Assembly (NCBI RefSeq): GCF_003594875.1
Contig: NZ_QZEY01000005.1
Span: 1-64,000 of the forward strand
DNA from: Bailinhaonella thermotolerans
GTDB taxonomy: Bacteria > Actinomycetota > Actinomycetes > Streptosporangiales > Streptosporangiaceae
Direction of reading: 5' to 3'
DNA length: 64,000 nt
Position numbers and translations under genes: made by a program. Each line of letters opens with the position of its first letter. Positions within the stretch are counted from its first letter, which is position 1. The notes under the pieces were generated by a model that searched no databases, was not told the origin of the DNA, and worked only from the letters and a program-made list of their open reading frames with translations. Shown here piece after piece: positions 43,242 through 52,697 of the stretch.

Positions 43242-45983
43242 TCAGGACTTGGTGCTCGACTTGGCCTTGCTCTTGGTGGTCTTGGCCGCGGTCTTCGTCG
43301 TGCTCTTGGTCGTGCTCTTGCTCGACGTCTTCGCGGCGGCCTTCTTCTTCGGCGCGGGGGCCTTCTCACGCCGTTCGGCCAGCAGCTCCGCCGCCCGGGC
43401 GAGGGTGATGTCCTCCACCGTGTCCCCCTTGCGCAGGGACGCGTTGGTCTCCCCGTCCGTGACGTACGGGCCGAACCTCCCCTCCTTGACCACGATGGGC
43501 TTCTTGGAGTTCGGGTCCTCGCCCAGCTCCCGCAGCGGCGGCGCCGCGGCCCGGCCGCGACCGCGCTGCTTGGGCTGCGCGAACAGCTCCTTGGCCTGCT
43601 CCAGCGTCACCGTGAGCAGGTCCTCCTCCGCCGCCAGCGACCGCGAGTCCGTGCCCTTCTTGATGTACGGGCCGAACTTGCCGTTCTGCGCGGTGACCTC
43701 CTCGCCGTCGAGCCGGCCGAGCACGCGCGGCAGCGAGAGTAGCGGGAGCGCCTGCTCCAGCGTGATCGTGTCCAGCGACATCGACTTGAACAGCGACGCG
43801 GTCCGCGGCTTGGCGTCCTTCGGCGCGTCCTCCGGGAGCACCTCCGTGACGTACGGCCCGTAGCGGCCGCTCTTGGCCACGATCTCGCGGCCGGTCACCG
43901 GGTCGTTGCCCAGCACCCGGTCGCCGCTCGGCGCGGAGAACAGCTCCTCGGCCTTCTCCGCCGTCAGCTCGTCGGGCGCCATGCCGTCGGGGATGTTCAC
44001 CCGCTGCGGGTCGTCGCCCCGCTGGAGGTACGGCCCGTAGCGCCCGACCCGGGCGACGATGTCCGTGCCCCGGATCGGGATCGAGCTGATCTCCCGCGCG
44101 TCGATCTCGCCCAGGTCGGTGACCAGGTACTTCAGTCCCGTGTCGCCGTTGCCGTCGGCCGCGGCGTCGTCGCCGAAGTAGAACCTCTTCAGCCAGGGCA
44201 CCCGCTCGGCCTCGCCGCGGGCGATCGAGTCGAGGCAGTCCTCCATGCGGGCGGTGAACTCATAGTCCACCAGGTGCCCGAAGTGCTTCTCCAGCAGGTT
44301 GACCACGGCGAACGCCAGGAAGCTCGGCACCAGCGCGGTGCCCTTCTTGAAGACGTATCCGCGGTCGAGGATCGTCCCGATGATCGAGGCGTAGGTGGAC
44401 GGGCGGCCGATCTCCCGCTCCTCCAGCTCCTTGATCAGGGATGCCTCGGTGTAGCGCGCCGGCGGCCGGGTCGAGTGCCCCTCGGGGTTCATCTCGGTCG
44501 CGGTCAGCCGGTCGCCCTCGGCCAGCGCCGGGAGACGCCGCTCCTGGTCGTCGCGGTCCGTGGACGGGTCGTCCGCGCCCTCGACGTACGCCTTGAGGAA
44601 CCCGTGGAACGTGATCACGCGCCCGGACGCGCCGAACTCGGCCCGCTCGCCCGAGGTGGACGTGCCCTGGATCCGGACCGACACGGACTCGCCGACGGCG
44701 TCCTTCATCTGCGACGCCACCGTGCGCTGCCAGATCAGCTCGTACAGCCGGAACTGGTCCCCGCTCAGCCCCGTCTCGCCCGGGGTGCGGAACTCCTCCC
44801 CGGACGGCCGGATCGCCTCGTGCGCCTCCTGCGCGTTCTTGACCTTGCTCTGGTACACCCGCGGCTTGTCGGGCACGTACGCCGAGCCGTACAGCTTGAC
44901 GGCCTGCGAGCGCGCCGCGGCGATGGCGGTCTCCGACAGCGTGATGCTGTCGGTACGCATGTAGGTGATGAAGCCGTTCTCGTACAGCCGCTGCGCGATC
45001 TGCATCGTGTACTTCGAGGAGAAGCCCAGCTTGCGGCTGGCCTCCTGCTGAAGCGTCGTCGTGCGGAACGGCGCGTAGGGGCTGCGCTTGTACGGCTTGC
45101 GCTCGACGCTCGTGACCTCGAACGGCCGGTTCTCCAGCCTGGTCGCGAGGCTTCGGGCGGCGGGCTCGTCGAGGTGGAGCGTGTCGGCGTTCTTGAGCGT
45201 TCCAGTGGTCGCGAAGTCGCGGCCCTGGGCCACGCGGCGGCCGTCCACGCTGATCAGGCCGGCGGTGAACACCCGCGGGTCCTCGTCGCGGCCGGTGTCC
45301 AGCAGCGCCGAGATGTCCCAGTAGTGCGCGGCCGTGAACGCCAGGCGCTCGCGTTCGCGCTCCACCACCAGCCGGGTCGCCACGCTCTGCACGCGGCCGG
45401 CGGACAGCCGCGGCTTGACCTTCTTCCACAGGACCGGGGAGACCTCGTAGCCGTACAGCCGGTCCAGGATGCGGCGCGTCTCCTGGGCGTCCACGAGCTT
45501 GAGGTTCAGGTCGCGCGGGTTGCGCACGGCCTCCTGGATCGCCTTGGGCGTGATCTCGTGGAAGACCATCCGGCGCACCGGGATCTTGGGCTTGAGCTCC
45601 TCGCGCAGATGCCAGGCGATCGCCTCGCCCTCGCGGTCCTCGTCTGTCGCGAGGTAGAGCTCGTCGGCGTCCTTCAGAAGCTCCTTGAGCTTCTTGACCT
45701 GGGCCTTCTTGTCCGCGTTGACGATGTAGAGAGGCTCGAACTCGTGATCGACGTTCACACCCAGCCGCGCCCACGGCATCTTCTTGTACCGCTCAGGGAT
45801 GTCGTCGGCCTTCTCAGGCAGGTCGCGGATGTGGCCGATGCTCGACTCCACGACGTACCCACGGCCGAGATACCCGGCGATCGTCTTCGCCTTGGACGGC
45901 GACTCCACGATCACCAGGCGGGTTCCACCGCCGTTGCCGTTCTTGGCTGGCACGCTGCTTCCTACCTCGCTGTTCGCTGTCAT
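43242..45983 (-). CDS. topA: DNA topoisomerase I
   Basis: A 913-residue type IA topoisomerase that relaxes negative supercoils. The Toprim domain opens with RLVIVESPSKAKTIAGYLGR and has YLATDEDREGEAIAWHL. The active-site region ENGFITYMRTDSITLS holds the catalytic tyrosine. Downstream are four repeats of the actinobacterial C-terminal domain type (GRYGPYLQR, GRYGPYVTE, GKFGPYIKK, GRFGPYVTD). The last 40 or so residues are a Lys/Ser/Thr-rich tail of the type shown in mycobacteria and streptomycetes to raise processivity. ATG 45983 is the family start after a short leader. It heads the topA-tmk-holB neighbourhood. Confidence 0.97.
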   Translation of the reverse strand: MTANSEVGSSVPAKNGNGGGTRLVIVESPSKAKTIAGYLGRGYVVESSIGHIRDLPEKADDIPERYKKMPWARLGVNVDHEFEPLYIVNADKKAQVKKLKELLKDADELYLATDEDREGEAIAWHLREELKPKIPVRRMVFHEITPKAIQEAVRNPRDLNLKLVDAQETRRILDRLYGYEVSPVLWKKVKPRLSAGRVQSVATRLVVERERERLAFTAAHYWDISALLDTGRDEDPRVFTAGLISVDGRRVAQGRDFATTGTLKNADTLHLDEPAARSLATRLENRPFEVTSVERKPYKRSPYAPFRTTTLQQEASRKLGFSSKYTMQIAQRLYENGFITYMRTDSITLSETAIAAARSQAVKLYGSAYVPDKPRVYQSKVKNAQEAHEAIRPSGEEFRTPGETGLSGDQFRLYELIWQRTVASQMKDAVGESVSVRIQGTSTSGERAEFGASGRVITFHGFLKAYVEGADDPSTDRDDQERRLPALAEGDRLTATEMNPEGHSTRPPARYTEASLIKELEEREIGRPSTYASIIGTILDRGYVFKKGTALVPSFLAFAVVNLLEKHFGHLVDYEFTARMEDCLDSIARGEAERVPWLKRFYFGDDAAADGNGDTGLKYLVTDLGEIDAREISSIPIRGTDIVARVGRYGPYLQRGDDPQRVNIPDGMAPDELTAEKAEELFSAPSGDRVLGNDPVTGREIVAKSGRYGPYVTEVLPEDAPKDAKPRTASLFKSMSLDTITLEQALPLLSLPRVLGRLDGEEVTAQNGKFGPYIKKGTDSRSLAAEEDLLTVTLEQAKELFAQPKQRGRGRAAAPPLRELGEDPNSKKPIVVKEGRFGPYVTDGETNASLRKGDTVEDITLARAAELLAERREKAPAPKKKAAAKTSSKSTTKSTTKTAAKTTKSKAKSSTKS

Positions 45984-46182
45984 GTCCGGCTGCCCCGGTC
46001 CCCCTGCGACCTTCCCCCGCGCCGCTTGCCCGTTCGCGGTTCAGGTGAACGTCACAAGCCTGACGGTAACCCCTTCTGGCGGTTCGGGCGGCCTCCCCCT
46101 GAGCTACCCAACCCGCGGCCCGGCGTACCAGGCCCTGTATCGGGCCTTTCGAGTGCGTCCGTGAGGACGCAGAATAGAGCCA

Positions 46183-46368
46183 ATGCTGGAGTACTCCTAC
46201 CTAGTGCTCTATCTGCCTCGGGGCACGTCGCGTGACACCGCCAGGCGGATTCTCACCGAGCACGCCGAATACGGAGACTGGGAACTCGACCGCCTGCGAC
46301 TGTATCCCGACGGCAGCCGCCGAGTGCAGCTCCGCCGGAGAATCATCCGCGCCAGGCGCACGTTCTGA
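46183..46368 (+). CDS. DUF5703-family small protein
   Basis: A 61-residue protein, MLEYSYLVLYLPRGTSRDTA to RRIIRARRTF. The pattern EYxYLVLxLPRGTSRDxARR with GDWELDRLRLYPDGSRRVQL and a basic C-terminus matches the actinobacterial DUF5703 family as I recall it. The function is unknown. It is divergent from topA with a 199-bp gap that must carry both promoters. Confidence 0.85.
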   Translation: MLEYSYLVLYLPRGTSRDTARRILTEHAEYGDWELDRLRLYPDGSRRVQLRRRIIRARRTF

Positions 46369-47288
46369 GCCTCTCGGGGCCGTCCGTTCCATGGCGTATG
46401 CCCTGGTCTGGGGGCTTGGAGTTTCAGGCGTTTCCGCCCCGGATACGGCTTCGCCCGCCCCGGTCCTCGTCCCCGGAGCGGGCAAAGCGGCGTTCTCTGT
46501 GCTGCTTTGTTTCCTGTGCGGTGTCACATGGTGTTAGGCCAAGTCGCCGCGCTTCGGCCGCATTGTGTTGTTGATCACGTACGGCTTACGCGCCGGCCGA
46601 CTTTCGGAAGGCGTACGGCTTACGCCTTCCCGCGTTTTACGCGCGCTGTTCCGCCTCGGCCCGGAACCCGTCGAGGGTGTCCGGCGAGCCGGGGGCGGAA
46701 AGATCGGGGGTCGTGACGGCCGGTCCGGGAACCCGTCTTCCCGGTCCTTCCGTCGTCCCAACGCTCCGTGTCGCCACGAAAGTCCCGATCTTCCCCGCGA
46801 TCCCTCGGCGGCCTTCCCGCCGGGCGGTGCGCCGGGGAGCCCGTCCTCCCCGGCGTCGTTCCCTGCGGATTGAGGGCCGCCGTCACGTCGTCGCCGGTCC
46901 ACCGGTCCGGGGCGAGATGTCCCGTCCCGGGTCCGCTCCGGCGCCGGATCCCGTCCTCCGGCGCGGGGCTCGCCCGGCCGTGCCGCTCGCGATCGCCGTG
47001 CCCGCCGTTCCGGGAGCCCGTCCTCCCAGACCCGGTCACGTGCTCTCGGCCGCGTCACGACCGTCCGTTCCCTCACTTGGCGATGGTGGACCGTGCCTTC
47101 GGCGTACAGGGTCCGCGATCCTCCGGCCTACCGGATCCCGACCGTCCGGGCCGAGTACGGCCGGCGCTCGGTTCGGCCTGGTGCCGCCCGCCTCCGTTCG
47201 CCTGCGGAAGGCGGTGGCGGCCCGGACCGACGGGGACCGGGGGCGGCGGCCGCGCGGGCCGCCGGGTCGCCCCCGGTCACGTCTGTGG
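46369..47288. other. 920-bp gap without a supported gene
   Basis: Open frames exist on both strands but have Arg/Pro/Gly-biased shadow composition and no clear ribosome sites. Two GTACGGCTTACGC units occur at 46579-46625. An RNA gene cannot be excluded but none was recognised. Confidence 0.35.
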
Positions 47289-49079
47289 CTACTTGACCCG
47301 GCGCAGGGCGCGGCGCGCGAAGGCCGAGACGGCGGCGCTGGCCGCGAACAGTCCACCCAGCAGCAGGGCCGCCAGGGAGGCGTTGTTCATCCCGGTCAGG
47401 CCGGGCTGCTCGGCGCTCATCAGGCCGGCCTTCCCGAGGGGCAGGCCGTCGGCGGCCGGCAGGCCCACGTCGGCGATGCCGCTGCCGGGCAGGCCGTCCG
47501 TCGACGGCAGGCCACCGGTGGGCAGGTCGTCCGTGGGTAGGCCCTCCGTAGGCAGGCCGTCGACGGGCAGCTTGTCCGCGGACAGCTTGCCCGCGGAGGG
47601 CAGGCCGTCGCCGACCGGCACGCCCTGGAGCGCGTTCTTCACCGGGACGAGCGCGGGCATGTCGGTGGCCGCGTGCCGGACGTGACCGGGCACCGCCGCC
47701 TTGCCCTTGCCCTTACCGCCGGGGAGCACGCCCTTGCCCTTGCCCTTCCCCAGGCCCTTGCCCTTGCCCGAGCCCTTGCCGCCGAGCCCCTTGGCCTGGT
47801 CGCCGCCGGGCAGCCCGCCGGCGATCCCGCCGACGTCGGGCAGCAGGGGCAGCTCGGGCAGGCCGAACGTGTCCGTCGGGTCGCCCACGGCGGGCACCGG
47901 GGGAAGCTGCGCCGAGCGGTAGTACTTCGCCGCCTCGCGCTCGGCGAGCCCGCCGCCGGTCTGGCCGCTCGCGATCCCCGCGGCCTTGCCGCCGGTGAGT
48001 CCGCCCACCTTGCCGCTGGTGAGGCCACCGGCCTTGCTGCCCAGGTCGCCGGGCGCCAGCGGCAGCGACGGCAGCAGGCCGCCCCCGTCCGCCTTGGCCG
48101 TCTTGTTGCGCGGGACGGTGAAGGGGTTGCGGCCCTTGCCGGCCTGCCCGGTGTTGTCCGCGCCGCCGACGCAGCCCGCCGCCGCGTCGCCCAGGACCGC
48201 CACCGCGTTCCCGCAGACGTTGATCGGCGCGGTCACCCCGCTGACCACCTGGTTCCCGCCGACCACAGAGGACCGCCCGTCGGTGACGAACCCGAACACG
48301 TGCCCGTTCTGGTGCCGCCGCTGGGCGTACGGCCGGGCCGAGTGGTTGCCCTTGCCGCCGCCGTTGTCCACGGTCGCGCCGCCCTTGCAGCCCGCGACGG
48401 CCTGCCCGAACACGGCTGCGGCGTTCCCGCAGACGTTGACGGGCGCGGCGATCGGTGCGAAGACCTGGTTGCCTCCGCCCACCGACGACTGGCCGGAGGT
48501 GTGGCCGGCGCCGCGCCCGCCGCCGTTGTCCACGCTCGCGCCGCCCTTGCACCCCGCGACCGCCTGGCCGAAGATCGCCACGGCGTTGCCGCAGACGTTG
48601 ATCGGCGCGGAGATCGGCGCGGTCACCTGGTTCCCGCCGAGCACGCTGCTCTTGCCCGAGGTCGTCCCGCGCCCGCCGACGCCGCCGTTGTTCCTGACGG
48701 TCGCGCCGCCCTTGCAGCCGGCGTCCGCGTTCCCGAACAGCGACACCGCGTTGCCGCAGGCGTTGATCGGGGCGCTGATCGGCGCGGTGATCTGGTTGCC
48801 GCCACCGACGCTGCTGCGCCCGGAGGTGGATCCGGTGCCCCCGCGCCTGCCGTTGTCCACCGAGGCCCCGCCCACGGACCCGGCGCGCGACCGCCCGAAC
48901 CCGGCGACGCTGTTGCCGCTGATGTCGATCGGCGCCGACACGGGCAGGTTGACCTGGTTCCCGCCGCCGACCGAGCTCTGCCCGTCGGTGTCGGCGTGCG
49001 CGGTCGCTCCGGCGACGCCGCCGCCCATCACGACGACGCTGGCGGCCAGAAACGCAGAGCCCTTCGCCCACGTTCGCAT
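47289..49079 (-). CDS. Long chaplin-like surface protein with five chaplin-type repeats
   Basis: A 596-residue exported protein. The signal peptide MRTWAKGSAFLAASVVVMGG ends near ATAHAD. Five chaplin-type modules follow at about residues 35-72, 89-126, 134-172, 188-226 and 260-298, each with SSVxGGNQV-x-APIxAPINVCGN and A-GCKGGA. The first lacks both cysteines; the others have the pair that forms a disulfide in chaplins. The C-terminal half is Gly/Lys/Leu/Pro-rich low complexity (GKGKGLGKGKGKG and GLPTEGLPTDDLP repeats). It ends in a membrane segment plus basic tail (LAALLLGGLFAASAAVSAFA then RRALRRVK). I see no clear LPxTG-like sortase motif. AAGGAG precedes ATG 49079. Chaplins coat aerial hyphae. 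Confidence 0.9.
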   Translation of the reverse strand: MRTWAKGSAFLAASVVVMGGGVAGATAHADTDGQSSVGGGNQVNLPVSAPIDISGNSVAGFGRSRAGSVGGASVDNGRRGGTGSTSGRSSVGGGNQITAPISAPINACGNAVSLFGNADAGCKGGATVRNNGGVGGRGTTSGKSSVLGGNQVTAPISAPINVCGNAVAIFGQAVAGCKGGASVDNGGGRGAGHTSGQSSVGGGNQVFAPIAAPVNVCGNAAAVFGQAVAGCKGGATVDNGGGKGNHSARPYAQRRHQNGHVFGFVTDGRSSVVGGNQVVSGVTAPINVCGNAVAVLGDAAAGCVGGADNTGQAGKGRNPFTVPRNKTAKADGGGLLPSLPLAPGDLGSKAGGLTSGKVGGLTGGKAAGIASGQTGGGLAEREAAKYYRSAQLPPVPAVGDPTDTFGLPELPLLPDVGGIAGGLPGGDQAKGLGGKGSGKGKGLGKGKGKGVLPGGKGKGKAAVPGHVRHAATDMPALVPVKNALQGVPVGDGLPSAGKLSADKLPVDGLPTEGLPTDDLPTGGLPSTDGLPGSGIADVGLPAADGLPLGKAGLMSAEQPGLTGMNNASLAALLLGGLFAASAAVSAFARRALRRVK

Positions 49080-49507
49080 TGTCTATTGCTCCTTGTTTTC
49101 GGGGGGGATACCTGACTTTGAATTCCTGTGAACGCCCGTCGCTCCCGCTCCGCCGCTCCCCGGCACCGGAAACGCGCCGCCCCGCCGTACGGCGGAAACG
49201 TGTTTCGGGTACGGCTGACGCCGGCGCGACGGGGAGAACCCGTGGCTGCGACGTCCTCAGGGAATCGCGGACCACCGTGAATTCCGCAGGGCCTTCCAAT
49301 GCGGGCCGCTGTTCGCACCGGATCGTTTCCGGGCCGAGGATCAGCCCGCTTACCGGATCGGATGCGGCGCGCCGCTTCCGGCGGCGACTACCGGTGGTGG
49401 CGCTGGAGCGAACTCGATGCGCGCGGCGGCCCGCGTACGGCGTCTGGAAGAGTCACGGCCGCCGGGCGGCTCACGACCTGGGGGACGGCCGGGAGCCCGC
49501 GAGGGCG
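49080..49507. other. Intergenic region upstream of the chaplin gene
   Basis: About 430 bp expected to hold the chaplin promoter. CGCCGTACGGCGG occurs near 49184. Nothing else is supported. Confidence 0.4.
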
Positions 49508-50422
49508 CTAATCAGGGGAGAACGACGGCTCGTCCGCGGCTGTGCGGACCGCCGGTGGGAGGTGCGACGCCAGCGGGGCGCGCACCGTCATCTGCCGCGC
49601 GGGGTCGAACATCCGCGCGACGTCCCCGGCGACAGGAAGGTGCTGGCTCGCGCCGCCGAACGACTGGGGCACGAATCCATGCAGGTCCGGGGACTGACCC
49701 GCGTCCCTCGGGAACGGCCGGGGGTCGGCGTCGCCGGTCGTCTGACCGTTGATCCCGCGCCCCGCCATCGCCTCCGCGAGAGAGGACGGAGACCTCCCGC
49801 CGATCTGGGCCGGGGAGGTGTCCGTCGTGGCCCGCCGGTCGGCACGTGCGCCCACCGACGTGATCATGGAGTCCCAGGCGCTCTCATCGCCGCCTCGCGG
49901 CGACCGGAGCTCCTGCGACATGCGCTCGGAGCCGGCGACGAAGGCCCCGAGGACCTCCGCCGGCCATGCGGCCCGGACCACCGGCTCGACGGCACGGGGG
50001 TCCGCGGCGGGCCGCCGCGTCACGGGAGCGGCGGCGAGCATCCGCTCGACAGGCCGGGCGACTCGCGCCACGACCCGCCGCGCGTCGGGCGCGACAGCGC
50101 ACGCCCGGCCGCATCGTGCCGCGGGCTCCTCCCTCTCGGGGGAGACCGCCGCGGGCACGGATGTCTCACGGGGCACGGACCGGGCGACCTCCTCGGCCTG
50201 CCCGATGGCCTCCGCCACCGCCCCGGCGACCGGCTCCACCGGCGCGACATCGCCATGGGCCGCCGCCCCGCCGAGCAACCACCCGGCGAGCAGCATCCCA
50301 CCCACGACGAAGACCCGCCTGGCCCAATCCCGGCAAGTCGCGGCCACTTCGGCCTCGACCTTGAGGGACGGCAAGCCGACCAAAGGACCCAGGGCCCCCC
50401 GATCCAACTCTTGCCGTCCCAC
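49508..50422 (-). CDS. Predicted membrane-anchored or exported protein of unknown function
   Basis: A 304-residue protein read from GTG 50422, with GGGAGG just upstream. Residues about 36-55 (RRVFVVGGMLLAGWLLGGAA) form one hydrophobic segment followed by AHGDVA, so it is a signal peptide with a long N-region or a signal anchor. The rest is disordered-looking, rich in Ala, Arg and Pro, with one Cys pair (AARCGRACAVAP). It lies upstream of the long chaplin on the same strand and may be expressed in the same developmental stage. No family is recognised. Confidence 0.65.
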   Translation of the reverse strand: MGRQELDRGALGPLVGLPSLKVEAEVAATCRDWARRVFVVGGMLLAGWLLGGAAAHGDVAPVEPVAGAVAEAIGQAEEVARSVPRETSVPAAVSPEREEPAARCGRACAVAPDARRVVARVARPVERMLAAAPVTRRPAADPRAVEPVVRAAWPAEVLGAFVAGSERMSQELRSPRGGDESAWDSMITSVGARADRRATTDTSPAQIGGRSPSSLAEAMAGRGINGQTTGDADPRPFPRDAGQSPDLHGFVPQSFGGASQHLPVAGDVARMFDPARQMTVRAPLASHLPPAVRTAADEPSFSPD

Positions 50423-50935
50423 AAGGCCTCCCTATACCAACGAACCACCCAGCCGCCGGAAACCGACGGCCAAGAACTCCGAACGCCAAATCAAGGTAGC
50501 ACTCGCCCCCGACAACACCACCCCTTTCCAAAAACCTCTCCCAACTTCCTTAACCCCTTCACCAACAATCCCCCAACCCCACCTCCCAAACCTCCACCTT
50601 TCCCAGCAAACCCATCCCATATTCCAATAATTCATCCCCCAGACCCGCCCAATTCCCATACAACTCAAGAAACAGCCCTCAGATACCGCCAACATCCCTA
50701 AACCACCCGAAACACGAAGAGACCGCCCCGCACCCCAGCCCTCCATCCCCAGCACGCCCACCACCCCCAGGACTCGGGCGACCCCCCGCGCCCCCGCCCC
50801 CAGCCTGCGCCCCCACCACCCGCGCCCCCGCCGGCCACAACCCCCGCGGCCCTCCCGCCCGCGTGTATGCCTCACCCCCAAAGGTTTGCTAACCTAGGTC
50901 AGCCGACGCGAACAGGAGTCGCGTGCAGGCACCAC
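50423..50935. other. G-poor, C/A-rich tract before tRNA-Leu
   Basis: About 400 bp (50430-50830) with strong strand asymmetry: the plus strand is almost free of G between about 50515 and 50680. No real gene fits. The inverted repeat AGGTT-TGCT-AACCT at 50882-50895 may belong to the tRNA-Leu promoter. Confidence 0.5.
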
Positions 50936-51024
50936 GTCCGGGTGGCGGAATAGGCAGACGCGCTAGCTTGAGGTGCTAGTGCCCTTTGCGGGGCATGGGG
51001 GTTCAAGTCCCCCCTCGGACACCA
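50936..51024 (+). tRNA. tRNA-Leu(GAG), attachment site of the integrated element
   Basis: Acceptor GTCCGGG pairs with CTCGGAC, anticodon loop TTGAGGT between CTAGC and GCTAG (anticodon GAG), long variable arm TGCCCTTTGCGGGGCA, T-arm GGGGGTTCAAGTCCCCC, discriminator A and encoded CCA; 89 bases. The serine recombinase gene on the other strand ends inside its T-arm (stop at 51003-51005), marking the left edge of the element. Confidence 0.96.
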
Positions 51025-52679
51025 ACCGAATCCCAATGGGATGTTCGTGAGGGTGCGGGATCGAGGGTGACCTCGGCCCGCACCTTCTTGGTTTCCGGGT
51101 CGAACTCGGCCCGCAGGCCGAGCCCGCGGTAGAGGTCGCTCTTCTTCTCCGGTTCGGCGTCGGTCAGCACCGCCACCATGTCTCCCAACCTCCTGATCAT
51201 GTGGGCGATCTGCTCTCGGGTGTTCGTGGTCTGGCCGCCGATCTGGTCGAGCTTGGCCAGGGCGGCATGGCGTTCAGCCTGGGTCTGCTTGATCCACTCG
51301 GTCACGACGAGCGGATCCGCTCCGGCGTCGAGCGCGTCCTTGTAGCGCTGGAGCTTGCGATCACACTCGGCCACCTGACGGCGGGCCTCGTCATCGCGCC
51401 CGCGTTCGCGCCTGCCTTCCCCTGCGGCGGCCGCGAGGGCCTCGATGGTGTGCTCGATGCGGGTGGGCGCGAACACCTCGGCCAGCCAACGGTCCAGGTG
51501 GGGCAGTACGGCGTCCTCGCGCAGGCAGACGTTGCGGGGGTGGTCCAGCTTGTTGGCGATCGCGTACTCCTGTGGGAAGCGGCATCGGTAGTAGGGAGCC
51601 TTGTTGGTCCAGTGCCCCTCCATGCGCCGATGGCAGACGCCGCAGTACATGCAGCCGCGCAGGACGTAGTCGTGCCGGGCCCGGTGGGGCTTGTGCGGGG
51701 CGGCGGCTCGCGCACGGCCGGCCATAAGCCCTTGGGCGCGCTGGAACGTGTCCATGGGGATGATCGGCTCGTGAGCCGGCCGCTCGGACCAGATCCAGGT
51801 GTCCTTGTGGTTCCAGCGCATCTTGGCGGTGTGGCCCAGGGCGACGTCCTGGACGTCGAGCAGCACCTCGTCGGTGCGCTGCTTGTTCCAGACCTGATAG
51901 CCGGTGTACCTGGGATTGAGCAGGATGGCCCGGATCGCGAACTTGGACCAGGCGATGCCGTTGCGGTGCCGGTTGCGGGCGGGATCGTAGGCCGAGGGCG
52001 ACGAGATGCCCTCCTTCGTCAGGCCCTCGGCGATGGCACCGATCCCGTAGCCCGCGATGTACTCCCGGAAGATCCGCCGCACGACTTCGGCAGGCTCCGG
52101 ATCGATGACCAGGCCGTGCAGCCGCTTTCCGTCGGCCGCCTTGGCCGGGTTGGGGTGAGGTCCGAGATCAGCGAGGCGGTAGCCGTACGGGGGTCGGCCG
52201 CCGAGGAAACGCCCCTCGATCTGCGCCTGCGCGGACATGGCCGTCCGGACCCGCATCTTGATGCGGTTGCGCTCGCCTTTACTGATACCACCGAACATGG
52301 ACATGATCAGCTCGTGCGCTTCGTTGGCCGGATCGATGGGCCCGCCGACCTCGGGCACCCAAAGCGGCACCTTGTAGTGCTCGAACAGCGGAATGGTCAG
52401 CCCAAACTGGTTGCCGTAGAAGGCCCGCTGCGGCTCGCCCACCACAACGGCGTCGAAGCCCCGCCCCGCGTCGCCTAGGGAGGCCAGCAGGCGGCTGGCC
52501 TCCGGGCGGCGCTGGGGCGGGATGGAGCGGGACTCATCGATGTCGAAGTACTCCGCGACGATCCGGCCTCCCTGGGGCTCCACAAGGGCTTTGGCGCGCC
52601 GGAGCTGCCACGCCCGGGAGGCTTCAGGTTCCTGCCGGTCCTCGGTCGAGCACCGCCCCCAGAAGGCCAGATCGATCAC
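51003..52679 (-). CDS. Large serine recombinase (site-specific integrase)
   Basis: A 558-residue recombinase. The resolvase domain has the nucleophile in WGRCSTEDRQE (S11), then VVVGEPQRAF and GGISKGERNRIKMRVRTAMS. The recombinase domain follows (GGRPPYGYRLADLG, NGIAWSKFAIRAILLNPRYT). A zinc-ribbon (CMYCGVC to YYRC) and a coiled coil (residues about 415-500, with a zinc-ribbon-adjacent CLRED) complete the large-serine-integrase layout. Its last residues (GVRGGT) and stop codon are read from the complement of the tRNA-Leu 3' end, so this end depends on the attachment site. It is the last gene of a leftward overlapping set starting at the PP-loop gene. Confidence 0.95.
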   Translation of the reverse strand: MIDLAFWGRCSTEDRQEPEASRAWQLRRAKALVEPQGGRIVAEYFDIDESRSIPPQRRPEASRLLASLGDAGRGFDAVVVGEPQRAFYGNQFGLTIPLFEHYKVPLWVPEVGGPIDPANEAHELIMSMFGGISKGERNRIKMRVRTAMSAQAQIEGRFLGGRPPYGYRLADLGPHPNPAKAADGKRLHGLVIDPEPAEVVRRIFREYIAGYGIGAIAEGLTKEGISSPSAYDPARNRHRNGIAWSKFAIRAILLNPRYTGYQVWNKQRTDEVLLDVQDVALGHTAKMRWNHKDTWIWSERPAHEPIIPMDTFQRAQGLMAGRARAAAPHKPHRARHDYVLRGCMYCGVCHRRMEGHWTNKAPYYRCRFPQEYAIANKLDHPRNVCLREDAVLPHLDRWLAEVFAPTRIEHTIEALAAAAGEGRRERGRDDEARRQVAECDRKLQRYKDALDAGADPLVVTEWIKQTQAERHAALAKLDQIGGQTTNTREQIAHMIRRLGDMVAVLTDAEPEKKSDLYRGLGLRAEFDPETKKVRAEVTLDPAPSRTSHWDSVGVRGGT

Positions 52680-52697
52680 GTTCGTCTCCTACCTCTC

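Noticed and set aside
39156-43742. Very long plus-strand open frame (over 1500 codons) opposite the tmk and metallophosphoesterase genes
   Set aside because: His/Arg/Gln/Pro-rich translation with no domain. It is antisense to well-supported genes and arises from high GC.
46534-47076. 180-codon minus-strand frame in the 920-bp gap
   Set aside because: Arg/Gly/Pro/Asp-dominated composition, no recognisable fold and no ribosome site.
50432-50881. 149-codon minus-strand frame rich in Trp and Gly
   Set aside because: The composition is explained by the G-rich complement of the skewed tract. No domain or start signal.
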